A stretch of DNA of 64,000 bases, taken from Devosia naphthalenivorans (GTDB lineage Bacteria > Pseudomonadota > Alphaproteobacteria > Rhizobiales > Devosiaceae). This document shows, piece by piece, positions 48,916-57,897 of this stretch. Within the stretch, counting starts at the first letter, position 1; the number at the start of each line of letters is the position of its first letter. The position numbers and the translations under genes are program-made. The notes beneath the pieces were generated by a model that worked only from the letters and a program-made list of their open reading frames with translations, had not been told where the DNA came from and made no database searches. The stretch is taken from positions 1 to 64,000 of the forward strand of contig NZ_PYVW01000019.1 in the NCBI RefSeq assembly GCF_003056355.1, given 5' to 3'.

Positions 48916-49677
48916 TCAATCACCCCAACGGATGATTCCGCCCACGTCCCGATACAGGTGCACGTTCGTACCCAGGTCGTAGTAGCTGAGATATCGGCCG
49001 TACTTGCTTGTCTCTTCATGCCGAACTTTGAAAGCGTCTTGGTAAATGAGCGTTATGTGGATTTCGAGTTCGAACGTCCCCCGGTCATCGGATACCTCGG
49101 CTGCAAGATAGGGGTCGAACTCAGCGAAGGCTTCTTTCACAACTCCCGCAGCTATGTCGGACCGGGACTTAGTGCTTGAAGCTTCTCGCGCCGTGTCACC
49201 ATCAATAGCTTTGGTGAGCAACGTCACCCTGAAGGCGACGTTGTACGCTGGGGAAACCCCGGAATTTTTAACCTTATAGTCTATCCTCAGCGTTCCACCC
49301 TTGATGGATGCGCTTGCAAACTCCACCAATAGAAATGGCCTGACCGCGATCTCACTGGCTCGAGCCCCCTGAAGGGCCGCCAGCGCTCCGCTCCTGGTTT
49401 CCTGCAGGGTTCTCGCAAGCAGAACCAGGCCGAAGGCCCCCACCATTGTGGATACGATCGCCACAAAGGCCATGAACCAAGCAGCATCACTCATGCTGCG
49501 CTGTGTGGCCAAATCGAGGTATTCAATGGAGTATGGACCAAGGATGGGCAGGTGCTCTGCGCGAGGGATACCCACAAGGGCCGTGGAAAGCAGTAGGCCG
49601 CCTATCATGCCCGCCCCGACAAGCATGAGCGACCAGGCGCCAGCATTCGCCAGCCTGCGTATACGCCACCACTTCAT
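48916..49677 (-). CDS. Hypothetical two-helix membrane protein
   Basis: A 253-residue protein from the ATG at 49677, with AGGGG six bases upstream. Two transmembrane helices at about residues 14-37 (WSLMLVGAGMIGGLLLSTAL) and 67-88 (FMAFVAIVSTMVGAFGLVLL), a coiled linker, then a C-terminal soluble beta-rich domain (about 112-253) with IKGGTLRIDYKVKNSGVSPA, like the CARDB/immunoglobulin-type folds. The function is unknown. This architecture of membrane anchor plus soluble domain is common in defence accessory proteins, but that is only analogy. Confidence 0.68.
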   Translation of the reverse strand: MKWWRIRRLANAGAWSLMLVGAGMIGGLLLSTALVGIPRAEHLPILGPYSIEYLDLATQRSMSDAAWFMAFVAIVSTMVGAFGLVLLARTLQETRSGALAALQGARASEIAVRPFLLVEFASASIKGGTLRIDYKVKNSGVSPAYNVAFRVTLLTKAIDGDTAREASSTKSRSDIAAGVVKEAFAEFDPYLAAEVSDDRGTFELEIHITLIYQDAFKVRHEETSKYGRYLSYYDLGTNVHLYRDVGGIIRWGD

Positions 49678-49694
49678 GTTTTACCCCTGATTCC

Positions 49695-49874
49695 TCAGCA
49701 GCCAGTTAGTCGTTCGGCGGCTGCTGTAGTCAACAGGAGGGCCACGTGATCATCCCCAGTGTCGCAGTTGACAGCGACCAAAATGCCGTTTCCCGTAGAG
49801 CACGTGTGATGTGCATAGTCCGAGGTGCGTAGTGTGTTTAGGTCGAGGGTGAACTGGTGGGCCCGCGGCGCCAT
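49695..49874 (-). CDS. Possible small hypothetical protein
   Basis: A 59-residue frame, MAPRAHQFTLDLNTLRTSDY then AHHTCSTGNGILVAVNCDTG. Composition is protein-like but there is no ribosome site. It may be real or a decayed piece. The rest of 49678-50181 has no supported gene. Confidence 0.25.
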   Translation of the reverse strand: MAPRAHQFTLDLNTLRTSDYAHHTCSTGNGILVAVNCDTGDDHVALLLTTAAAERLTGC

Positions 49875-50181
49875 GCCGGCAGAGCGGCAACGCACCAGGC
49901 TTGCGATGACAGGCAAGACGGTGAATGGCACAGCGGTGTGGACCGAAGCCGAGGAGGCCCAGGGCACAGCGGCACCTCGATCGCGGCCGAACTAGCGGAC
50001 GGCACGACCCCCGACCAGATAGCCTGCATGGTCGGTCATTGGGGCATTGCTCCCAAGAGCAGCGATCCGCGTTTCACTTACGTTGACGTGCGCGTGCCGC
50101 TCGCTGCGAAGTTCCGCACCTAGCTAGCGGCCGAAGCTAAGCGCCACGGTATGGAATTGCCGGATCTGATGCAGAAGGTGA

Positions 50182-50520
50182 CGGAGATCCGCCGTCTCAT
50201 GACCGCAGCTCATGGAGCCGGTGTGCGACTGATCCACTTTCCCGAAGGCGCCACCTGTGCACCCAACAAGAGGATCATGTCGGGCATCGGGCCGCAGGAA
50301 ATTGGCCCTCCGACTGGAACACGTTTGTGTGGATGGCTTTGCGTCAGGGACTCCAGACCATCAGCAAACATGCGCAAACGCTGCGGCTCTGGACCGTTCT
50401 TGGCTCGGTTCATCAACTGACCCCACCACATCGCCCTCAGAACAGCCTCTAAGTCATCTCGATCGTGGAGAGTTGGTGACCCGCTATGACGAGCGGATGC
50501 TACAGTGCCAAGCTGGAACG
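50182..50520 (+). pseudogene. Right part of the split nitrilase gene, with frameshifts and a stop
   Basis: GAG at 50184 begins EIRRLMTAAHGAGVRLIHFP followed by EGATCAPNKRIMSG, which contains the catalytic glutamate region of nitrilases. Near 50310 the frame shifts: DWNTFVWMALRQGLQTISKH and LRLWTVLGSVHQLTPPHRPQ, NSL, then a TAA, VIS, then another shift to DRGELVTRYDERML near 50470. At least two frameshifts and one nonsense change make it a clear pseudogene. It continues the gene begun at 46018. Confidence 0.82.
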
Positions 50521-50673
50521 GGCAGTGTGATCTGTGCATGCGACAAGGACAGTTGGCATCTGGTCCGAAACGAAATCATTAGTGAGTGGATTAAGTGGTT
50601 AACGCTTTGAGGATTGCGGCGCTAATGTCCGCCGTTCTTGAACCTGCTGACTCAGCTATGGGTCTGATCTGGC

Positions 50674-50804
50674 CCGAAAGCTGACCATTCGCAAACCGCC
50701 CCAAAGCCGTCATTGGGCTATTCAGCGAACCGGCAGCTTTCGGTAAGTCGCAATGGCAGCCTGAGCGGCAGGACTTGGGCGCATTGCTGCTTGGCGGTTT
50801 GCGA
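50674..50804. repeat. Nested inverted repeats in decayed DNA
   Basis: CCGAAAGCTG (50674-50683) pairs with CAGCTTTCGG (50734-50743), and TCGCAAACCGCC (50689-50700) with GGCGGTTTGCGA (50793-50804). No gene is supported in 50521-50994. Confidence 0.5.
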
Positions 50805-50994
50805 CCCATTGCGCATCTCATTAGAAAAAGCACCGCGTCACGCTCTTATTGCCAGCACTAGGCTTCGGCTTCGGCACCGGAGACGGCCTCTTGGAATAGC
50901 CGAGCCAGTCTCTCTCGATCCTGGACCAGCGACGCCACCTCATTGCCGTTGAACCTCATGCCGTGCTCAGACATGAAGTCCAACAAGAATGTGG

Positions 50995-51880
50995 CTACAT
51001 AAAACTCAAACAGTCCGTCCAAGCCTGCTCAGCATGAGCTAACCAAGCGTGGACATAGTCACTTGGCCCTCCGCTGTCGAGCAAGGCGGCAGCGGTGAGC
51101 GCAGCGGGGTAACGGGCATCGCCGTAGCAAAGGTCGTCCACATCCACGATGCCTGACAGATATCCTTCCGGGGAAACAATGACGTTCTTGGTTGTCGTGT
51201 CATGAAGGAAGAGTACGGGCTCCACTACATGCAGCCTCGCGGTAAATTTGGTCAGCAGAGAGCTAACCTGGTCGACGGCTGTTGCGGAAAACAACCCGTT
51301 CACGACGATCCTTCCTCGAGAGCGCTCTACATGAGCCCGAACTACATCCGTCCAGCTCGCATGGGGGGCCTCGGCGGCCCTTGACGCATAGCCAAAACCG
51401 GCGCCACTGCTCGAGTCGAGCAGTTGCTGTCTGTGCATCCGCGACCGCTCTGGCGATATGGCGGAGCTGATCTGTCGACAGGACATATAGAACATGGCCA
51501 AGATCGGTACCTCGAAGGCGCGTCATCAACACATATGGAAAGCCTGCGTGTTCGCCATGGCCCAATACTGCGGGGAGCGGCACACCCAGGGGCTTCAATT
51601 GCGCCGACAACAACAATCCTTGCTGAAGAACGCCAGCTTGTTCGGCAAGGCCAATACGCACAGCGGCCTGGCCCGCTCCAGAAGTTACCTCATAGACGAA
51701 GAACGCGGTGCCTGTTGTGAACCGGCGCGCTGTGGCTGCCGCCAGCCGAAGGCACGTTCAGCGATTGCGCAGGTGACCTTTTCTGAAGGCAGCTCTCTAG
51801 ACAACTTGCGCTCCGCGATATGCAGTGGACTTGCCACGAGGAGAGGATGAACAGGCCCGCGACAAGCCCGGGCGATGCGG
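50995..51880 (-). pseudogene. Aminoglycoside phosphotransferase-like (APH) pseudogene
   Basis: Minus-strand pieces in different frames make one APH-family protein. IAERKLSRELPSEKVTCAIA (around 51800) shifts to AAATARRFTTGTAFFVYEVT near 51740, continues VRIGLAEQAG and FPYVLMTRLRGTDLGHVLY, and shifts again near 51440 to LLTKFTARLHVVEPVLFLHD then TTTKNVIV and GIVDVDDLCYGDARYPAALT. HDTTTKN is the H-D-x-x-x-x-N catalytic motif and DVDD replaces DFD. Two frameshifts disable it. Confidence 0.78.
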
Positions 51881-51909
51881 CACAAGCACCGGTCACACTA
51901 GAACACAAC

Positions 51910-52271
51910 TGCGGTGGGGATATGATGACTAAGGTAGGCAGCGAAACCGATTTGGGTCATCTCCAGCGCAGAACCCCGGCGAAGCGCCCGACGCACTCAT
52001 CGTACCGGGTGTGAGCCGTGCCGCTAGCCAACTACCGAAGGCAAAAGCATTGATTTCCGCTGCTACGCCGATGGTCCAAACAGACCAATGTCAAAGGTGG
52101 TGTGGCCTGCGTCCCACGAGAGGAACGTGCTGTAGGCGTAGACGCCTCTTACGCGTAGATGCCGTTCATTTCGGATGCTTGCGCCTCTGCGCCACGCTCG
52201 AAAAGTTTGAACATGTTGCGAATTGCCACTTAGGCTTAGTTAGAGCGGCGCCCAATTCGGCCGGCCGCATT
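51910..52271. other. Gap at the right edge of the island
   Basis: No gene, tRNA-end duplication or palindrome was found here. Frames crossing it are short and antisense to otnI. The right boundary of the island is probably in this stretch. Confidence 0.35.
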
Positions 52272-53051
52272 TTAACGCCCAAGTCCCTTCGAATGGAACC
52301 AACGCAATCCCTCCATCGTGTCGGCCTTGGGACGATATTCGCAGCCGATGTGGCCCGCATAACCGAGCTCATCGATCATCCTAAACAAATAAGAATCGTC
52401 CAGCTCTCCGGTACAAGGTTCGTGCCGCAGCGGCACTGACGCGGTCTGGATATGGCCGGTGATTGGCAGGTACTTGCGCAACGTTGTGGTCACGTCGCCA
52501 TGTAAGATCTGACAGTGATAAATGTCGAACTGAAGCTTCACATTCGGCCGTCCTACTTCGGAAATGATCTCCGCTGCCATGTCGAAACTGTTGAGGTAAT
52601 AGCCTGGCATGTCGCGCGTGTTGAGCGGCTCTAGCAGCACGTCGATGCCATGCGCCGCCGCTATCTCAGCCGCTTCGCCCAGTGCCGCAAAATAGCGCGT
52701 GCGGGCAAAAACATCGTCTGACGGTGCGATGCCGGCCATCATGTGCAGGCGCGGCACGCCGAGTGCCGTGGCATAGCTGAGTGCCTCGGTTAGGTTCGCG
52801 CTGAACTCCGCTTGGCGCTCGGGGAACACCGCGATGCCGCGCTCGCCCGCGGCCCAGTCTCCCGGGGGCATGTTGAACAGCGCAGCCCTTTGCCCCGCCT
52901 GTCGCAGCCGATCTTGCACCACTTCGATCGGGTACTCATAGGGAAACAGGAACTCCACCGCGTCGAACCCGGCTCTGGCCGCGGCGGCAAAGCGATCGAG
53001 AAAAGGCACTTCGTTGAACATCATGGTCAAATTGGCGGCAAAGCGCGGCAT
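52272..53051 (-). CDS. otnI: 2-oxo-tetronate isomerase
   Basis: A 259-residue TIM-barrel protein of the hydroxypyruvate isomerase family. MPRFAANLTMMFNEVPFLDR, FEFLFPYEYP-type (AVEFLFPYEY), LLEPLNTRDMPGYYL, LQFDIYHCQILHGD and IGCEYRP include the metal-binding Glu, Asp, His and Glu positions. In the pathway it converts 2-oxo-tetronate to 3-oxo-tetronate. The call as OtnI rather than Hyi rests on the otnK-otnC-ltnD context. The gene starts 13 nt after ltnD, the promoter-proximal partner. Confidence 0.9.
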   Translation of the reverse strand: MPRFAANLTMMFNEVPFLDRFAAAARAGFDAVEFLFPYEYPIEVVQDRLRQAGQRAALFNMPPGDWAAGERGIAVFPERQAEFSANLTEALSYATALGVPRLHMMAGIAPSDDVFARTRYFAALGEAAEIAAAHGIDVLLEPLNTRDMPGYYLNSFDMAAEIISEVGRPNVKLQFDIYHCQILHGDVTTTLRKYLPITGHIQTASVPLRHEPCTGELDDSYLFRMIDELGYAGHIGCEYRPKADTMEGLRWFHSKGLGR

Positions 53052-53064
53052 GGCAAGGCTCCGA

Positions 53065-53970
53065 TCAGGTCGTTTTGCGCTGCGGCAAGGTGAGTCCTGT
53101 CACCTGGGCAATCATCCGGGCCACCGAGGCGTCGTCATCGCGCCCCATGCCGGCTGCGGCCGTGGCGAGGAAAAGCTGCAAGGCCGTCGACGCTACCGGC
53201 AGTGGGAAATTTTCCTTCTGTCCCATTGCCGCAATGATCCCCAAGTCCTTGGTGAAGATGTCAATTGCACTGCGGGGCGAATAGTCGTTGTCGAGAATAT
53301 GCGGCACCCGGTTCTCGAACATCCAGCTATTGCCTGCCGAGGCGGTAATCACCTTATAAACTGAGTCCAAGTCCAACCCGAGCTTGCTGGCAAAGGTCAT
53401 CGCCTCGCAAGCGGCTGCGATGTGCACGCCCGCCAGCAGTTGGTTGACGATCTTGTAGGCGGCCCCTAACCCAGCGGCATCGCCAAGCTCATACACCGTT
53501 TCAGCAATGGCCAACAGCACCGGACGGGCAGCCGCAAAGGCCGCCTGCGAGCCAGAAGCCATTACCGTAATTGTTCCGGCTGCCGCCTTGATGGAGCCGC
53601 CGCTGATCGGGGCGTCTAGATAAAGCAGGCCCTGCGATTCTGCCAGGTTAGCGAGGCGCCGGGCATCGTCCGGCGACATGGTGGCGCAGGACAGGATCAC
53701 CCCGCCCTTGGCCATAACGGCCGCCGCACCGTTCTCGCCGAACAGCACCGCTTCGGTCTGCGCAGCATTAACCACCATTACCACTACGCCGCTAGCGCCA
53801 GCGGCGGCTTCGATCGCACTTTCGGAGGCGCTTCCACCGGCCTCGATAAACCGGGCCCGCAGATCGGGGCTAAGGTCGCAACCAGCGACAGCGAAGCGCG
53901 CGCGATGCAGGGATAAAGCCGCTCCCATACCCATTGAGCCTAAGCCAATCACGGCAATTTTTTGCGACAT
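53065..53970 (-). CDS. ltnD: L-threonate dehydrogenase
   Basis: A 301-residue beta-hydroxyacid dehydrogenase oxidising L-threonate to 2-oxo-tetronate with NAD. Start at 53970 with AGAGG six bases upstream. The Rossmann loop is IGLGSMGMGAAL, the substrate motif DAPISGGSIKAAAGT, and the catalytic lysine lies in GAAYKIVNQLLAGVHIAAAC. LtnD rather than another family member is chosen from context. It is divergent from the LacI gene. Confidence 0.9.
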   Translation of the reverse strand: MSQKIAVIGLGSMGMGAALSLHRARFAVAGCDLSPDLRARFIEAGGSASESAIEAAAGASGVVVMVVNAAQTEAVLFGENGAAAVMAKGGVILSCATMSPDDARRLANLAESQGLLYLDAPISGGSIKAAAGTITVMASGSQAAFAAARPVLLAIAETVYELGDAAGLGAAYKIVNQLLAGVHIAAACEAMTFASKLGLDLDSVYKVITASAGNSWMFENRVPHILDNDYSPRSAIDIFTKDLGIIAAMGQKENFPLPVASTALQLFLATAAAGMGRDDDASVARMIAQVTGLTLPQRKTT

Positions 53971-54000
53971 AGAAGCCTCTGGTGACAGCGATATCATAAG

Positions 54001-54031
54001 CTTGATACGCCGCGCGAAGCTCGTTATCAAG
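54001..54031. promoter_or_regulatory. Candidate LacI-type operator between ltnD and the regulator
   Basis: CTTGATA (54001-54007) and TATCAAG (54025-54031) form an inverted repeat in the 94-bp divergent gap. It could let the regulator control both arms. Confidence 0.45.
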
Positions 54032-54064
54032 TTTCAGTGTTTGCGCTGTCATGGGGATTGGGTC

Positions 54065-55066
54065 TTGAGCAGCAATGCCGTTACGCTGCGCGACGTCGCC
54101 CGCCTCGCCGAGGTCAGCGAGATAACTGTGTCCCGTGTGCTGCGTGGGTCCGGTCCGATCCGTGCAGCTACGCGTGACAGAGTGCTCGAAGCCGTGCGCC
54201 GCACTGGATACGTGCAGAACCGTCTCGCGGGAACCCTCGCTTCCTCGAGCTCCAACCTGGTAGGGGTCGTGCTGCCTTCCCTTTCCAACAATGTGTTTCC
54301 CGAGGTTATGGCCGGCATCAATGCCGCTCTGGTCCGCTCCGGTTACCAGCCGGTCGTCGGTGTTACCGATTACGACGCCAAAGCCGAGGAACACCTGGTT
54401 CGTTCCATCCTGGCTTGGAAGCCCGCGGCGATGATCCTGACCGGATTGCAGCATAGCCGTGAAACCGTGCGCCTGGTGGAACGCGCCGGCATCCGCGTCA
54501 TTGAAATCATGGATGTTGGCGGTCGCCCGATCGATGTTGCCATCGGCCTCTCTCACTATGCCGCAGGTATGGCCACCGCCAAGCACCTGCTGGCGCGCGG
54601 CTATCGCCGCTTCGGTTTTGTCGGGCACGACATCAAGCGCGATCACCGCGCCGGCCAACGCCTCCAAGGCCTGATTGAATGGCTTGTAGAGACTGGCATG
54701 GCGCCTCCTCGGATCCAGCTCAGCAACGGCGCTAGCTCCATTCTGGCAGGTCGCGCCGGCTTGCAGTCCCTGCTCGCCAACTACCCTGAGTGTGAGGTGG
54801 TCGTTTTCGCCAATGACGATCTGGCAGTGGGAGGAGTCTATCACTGCCTTGCTGCTGGCATTACGCTGCGTGATCAGTTAGGCATTTTTGGCTTCAACGG
54901 CCTCGATATTGCGCAGGCCCTGCCGCAGCCGCTCTCCACCATCCGCTCTAACCGTGCCCTGATCGGACAGATTGCTGTAGAGACCTTTTTGCAATCCTCG
55001 ACCCCGGAGCCAGAAGGCCGGGTGATCGACACTGGCTTCGATATTATCGCAGGCGAGACCGCCTGA
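54065..55066 (+). CDS. LacI-family transcriptional regulator of tetronate use
   Basis: A 333-residue repressor. TTG start at 54065; the frame continues upstream but without conserved residues. The DNA-binding domain is VTLRDVARLAEVSEITVSRV followed by the hinge QNRLAGTLASSSSNL. The effector domain is the periplasmic-binding-protein fold (VGVVLPSLSNNVFPEVMAGI; FGFNGLDIAQALPQPLSTI), GntR/IdnR subgroup. It probably senses a pathway acid. The stop is 21 nt before otnK. Confidence 0.92.
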   Translation: MSSNAVTLRDVARLAEVSEITVSRVLRGSGPIRAATRDRVLEAVRRTGYVQNRLAGTLASSSSNLVGVVLPSLSNNVFPEVMAGINAALVRSGYQPVVGVTDYDAKAEEHLVRSILAWKPAAMILTGLQHSRETVRLVERAGIRVIEIMDVGGRPIDVAIGLSHYAAGMATAKHLLARGYRRFGFVGHDIKRDHRAGQRLQGLIEWLVETGMAPPRIQLSNGASSILAGRAGLQSLLANYPECEVVVFANDDLAVGGVYHCLAAGITLRDQLGIFGFNGLDIAQALPQPLSTIRSNRALIGQIAVETFLQSSTPEPEGRVIDTGFDIIAGETA

Positions 55067-55087
55067 CCTGAAACCCGGAGGATTGCC

Positions 55088-56338
55088 ATGTATATCGGCG
55101 CCATTGCGGACGACCTGACCGGCGCAACGGACCTGTCGCTGACCTTTTCGCGCGAGGGCATGCGTGTGCTGCAGGTCGTCGGCGTTCCCGATGCCAAATT
55201 CGACTTTGGCGATGCCGATATCGTTGTGGTCTCTCTGAAGTCCCGCACCATTCCAGCCGCGGAGGCAATCGCGCTATCCGTCGCTGGGGCCCAAGTTCTG
55301 CTTGCTGGCGGCGCGCAGCAGCTATTCTTCAAGTACTGCTCAACCTTCGACTCGACGGACAAAGGCAATATCGGTCCGGTAATTGATGCCCTGCTCGAGC
55401 TCTTGGGCGAGACCCGCACCGTTGCCTGCCCCGCCTTTCCAACCAACAAACGTACCCTGTTCAAGGGCCATCTGTTTGTCGGCGACCTGCTGCTGTCCGA
55501 CAGCAGTATGAAGAATCATCCCCTGACCCCGATGCACGACGCAAATCTGGTTCGCGTGCTTCAACGCCAGACCAGTACTCCAGTGTCGCTGATTGCCCGG
55601 GATGTCGTGGCCGGGTCGGTGGGCCAGCTGGAACAGGCCTTTGCCGAGCTCCGTGGCATTGCCATCGTCGACGCCATCACTGACGACGACCTAAGGGCCA
55701 TCGGTCGCGCTGCGAAAACAATGAGGCTGATCACCGGGGGCTCCGGCGTGGCGCTTGGCCTCCCGGCTAATTTCACTGGCCGGCATGCAGCCGTTGCGCA
55801 CACCCAAGCCGTCCATGTGCCGTCCGGAGGGGCCGTAATCCTGGCTGGCTCCTGCTCTTCGGCCACACGGCGCCAGGTCGCTGCCGCGATTGCCGCTGGC
55901 ACCCCATCCTTCCAACTGGACGCTTTTGCCATTGCCGAGCACCGGATGACCGTAGAAGACGTTGTCACCTTCGTGCTGTCTCACCGTGAAGGGAATCCGC
56001 CGCTGGTCTATTCCAGCGCCAATCCCGCCGTGATTGCCTCTGTGCAGGATAAGCTCGGCCGCGATGCCTCCGGCGCTCTGGTGGAGGACTTCCTTGCAGC
56101 AGTTGCCGGGCGCCTGCACGAAAACGGCTTCAACAAATTCTTGGTTGCCGGCGGCGAGACCTCGGGTGCCGTCGTCGGTGCGCTCGGCATAACGGCGCTG
56201 CAGATCGGTCCCGAGATCGATCCCGGTGTGCCATGGACGCGCTCGCATGGGGACGATTGCCCAGTAGCGCTGGCGCTCAAATCCGGCAACTTCGGCAGTG
56301 ACGACTTCTTCCTCAAGGCTTGGGAGCTGGTTCGATGA
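55088..56338 (+). CDS. otnK: 3-oxo-tetronate kinase
   Basis: A 416-residue four-carbon acid sugar kinase (DUF1537 family). YIGAIADDLTGATDLSLTFS is the substrate-binding N-terminal motif; LITGGSGVALGLPANF and the C-terminal FLVAGGETSGAVVGALGI plus GNFGSDDFFLKA are the nucleotide-binding module. It phosphorylates 3-oxo-tetronate at C4. GGAGG lies six bases before the ATG. The TGA overlaps the otnC ATG. Confidence 0.93.
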   Translation: MYIGAIADDLTGATDLSLTFSREGMRVLQVVGVPDAKFDFGDADIVVVSLKSRTIPAAEAIALSVAGAQVLLAGGAQQLFFKYCSTFDSTDKGNIGPVIDALLELLGETRTVACPAFPTNKRTLFKGHLFVGDLLLSDSSMKNHPLTPMHDANLVRVLQRQTSTPVSLIARDVVAGSVGQLEQAFAELRGIAIVDAITDDDLRAIGRAAKTMRLITGGSGVALGLPANFTGRHAAVAHTQAVHVPSGGAVILAGSCSSATRRQVAAAIAAGTPSFQLDAFAIAEHRMTVEDVVTFVLSHREGNPPLVYSSANPAVIASVQDKLGRDASGALVEDFLAAVAGRLHENGFNKFLVAGGETSGAVVGALGITALQIGPEIDPGVPWTRSHGDDCPVALALKSGNFGSDDFFLKAWELVR

Positions 56339-56973
56339 GTGGGATCGTCTCCGAACAGACCAAAAGTCGAGACGAGATCGTAGCAGTCGGTCGATCCCTG
56401 TTCGACCGGCGCCTGACCGCCGGCTCCACCGGCAATATAAGCATGCGCCTCTCAGATGGCTCCATGCTAATGACGCCAACTAATGCCTCCCTTGGCGATC
56501 TAGACCCTGCCCGACTATCGCTGCTGGACGGTAAGGGCATGCACCTTTCGGGCGACAAGCCGACCAAGGAAGCGTTTCTACATTCCTGCATGTATTGCGA
56601 ACGCAGGTCCGACAATGCGGTTGTGCATCTGCATTCGACCCATTCGGTCGCGGCCAGCATTCTGGCGGATGTCTCGCCGGCCGACGTACTGCCGCCGCTC
56701 ACCGCCTATTACGTGATGCGCGTCGGCCGCCTACCGCTAGTCCCCTATTATGCTCCAGGCGATGCTGAGTTGGCTCGTGCCGTGCAGATTGAAGCCAGAA
56801 AGCACCATGCGATACTTTTGGCCAATCACGGACCGGTCGTTGCCGGCGCCTCACTGCGCGAGGCGCAATATGCCATCGAGGAACTCGAGGAAACGGCCAA
56901 GCTGTTTCTGATGCTCGACGGCAAGAATATCCGCCCGCTCACCAGCCAACAGGCTGACGCGTTGCGCAAATAG
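56335..56973 (+). CDS. otnC: 3-oxo-tetronate 4-phosphate decarboxylase
   Basis: A 212-residue class II aldolase-fold enzyme that decarboxylates 3-oxo-tetronate 4-phosphate to dihydroxyacetone phosphate. STGNISMRLSDGS is the phosphate loop; VVHLHSTHSVAAS gives two zinc histidines and LLANHGPVVAGASL the third. The start overlaps otnK by 4 nt. This is the last step before glycolysis. Confidence 0.93.
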   Translation: MSGIVSEQTKSRDEIVAVGRSLFDRRLTAGSTGNISMRLSDGSMLMTPTNASLGDLDPARLSLLDGKGMHLSGDKPTKEAFLHSCMYCERRSDNAVVHLHSTHSVAASILADVSPADVLPPLTAYYVMRVGRLPLVPYYAPGDAELARAVQIEARKHHAILLANHGPVVAGASLREAQYAIEELEETAKLFLMLDGKNIRPLTSQQADALRK

Positions 56974-57102
56974 CCATTCCGGCATGGCAACGAAGACCCT
57001 GTTTTGATCGGCGCTCTGCCCCTTACGACGGCTTGACAGCTGGCGCGCTGCCCCGCAAAGTACACTGGTCTGGTGGTCGGTCCACTGGATCAGGAGGGGA
57101 GA

Positions 57103-57861
57103 GTGCCACGGACTGCTCATAAGCTACTGCTAGATAAATCGACTGGTCTGGGCAGACAGCTTGAGCGCCGGACGATCAAGGACGTCATCGCCGACAAGAT
57201 TGCCGCCTTGATTGCATCAGGCGTTCTATCCGAGGGTGACGATCTACCGAGCGAGCGGGAGTTGGTGGCTGCTCTGTCCGTGAGTCGAGAGACCGTTCGC
57301 GGCGCCATTCAGACACTGGCAGCACGAGGCATCCTGGACGTCAGCCACGGCTTGCGTACTCGGGTCGCGAACGCCGACTTCTCTGGCATGTATGTGGGCA
57401 TAACCAACCGGCTTAACGTTGACAGCTACGATGTTCATGCCGTGCATGGAGCAAGACTGCTGATCGAACAGCAGGTGGTCGGAGACGCTGCTGCGAGCAT
57501 TTCCGCCGGCACCCTGAACCGTCTGCACAAGTCACTCGAAGCGCAATCGTCCTGCCTCGCAGATCCAGTCCGCTTTCTTATCTGTGACCGTGAGTTTCAC
57601 GTCACGATCTACCGAGAGTGCGGCAACCCACTGCTCGCCGACATCGTCACTGACCTATACACCTATATGATGGATTACCGCCGGCGCGCCGTGTCGCAGC
57701 CAGGCGCAATCCAGGAGAGCTTCGCGGATCATCAAGCCATTGTGGGCGCGCTAGGTAGGCGCGACCGGGAGGCTGCTATGGCCGCGTTCGCCGCGCATGA
57801 GGAGCGCATCTACGCCTCAACCCGCAGGATGCTGGGGGCTGACACCAACATCAGATCATAA
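57103..57861 (+). CDS. GntR/FadR-family transcriptional regulator
   Basis: A 252-residue protein from the GTG at 57103, which has AGGAGG five bases upstream; an in-frame GTG at 57073 is less well placed. The winged helix is VIADKIAALIASGVLSEGDD then LPSERELVAALSVSRETVRG. The FCD effector domain follows (ICDREFHVTIYRECGN; FADHQAIVGALGRRD), with His and Asp metal ligands of this type. It probably governs the transporter and catabolic genes downstream, as a second regulator beside LacI. Confidence 0.9.
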   Translation: MPRTAHKLLLDKSTGLGRQLERRTIKDVIADKIAALIASGVLSEGDDLPSERELVAALSVSRETVRGAIQTLAARGILDVSHGLRTRVANADFSGMYVGITNRLNVDSYDVHAVHGARLLIEQQVVGDAAASISAGTLNRLHKSLEAQSSCLADPVRFLICDREFHVTIYRECGNPLLADIVTDLYTYMMDYRRRAVSQPGAIQESFADHQAIVGALGRRDREAAMAAFAAHEERIYASTRRMLGADTNIRS

Positions 57862-57897
57862 CGCCGCCGGCATCGTATATAAGTTTAGGGAGGAACT

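Larger units (their letters stand above)
46211..50186. mobile_element. 3.97-kb insert splitting the nitrilase gene, dGTPase cassette
   Basis: The insert lies between codon GAG at 46213-46215 and codon GAG at 50184-50186; CGGAG is present at both junctions (46211-46215, 50182-50186), as expected of a 5-bp target duplication. Removing one CGGAG and everything between restores SGAE-IRRLM in frame. The genes inside are intact while both flanks are decayed. I see no terminal inverted repeats and no recombinase inside, so the mechanism is open. Confidence 0.62.

Noticed and set aside
49857-50123. Plus-strand frame with MVGHWGI and FTYVDV, considered as a decayed tyrosine integrase C-terminus
   Set aside because: The GH-to-Tyr distance is too long and the Arg/Lys/HxxR parts are not found; too weak to claim.
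50591-50833. Minus-strand frame of 80 residues
   Set aside because: It consists largely of the inverted repeats at 50674-50804 and has no protein-like signature.
52011-52439. Plus-strand frame over the otnI 3' end
   Set aside because: Mostly antisense to otnI and without ribosome site or motif.
53678-54064. N-terminal extension of the LacI gene overlapping ltnD
   Set aside because: It is antisense to ltnD and lacks any family similarity; the TTG at 54065 fits family length.
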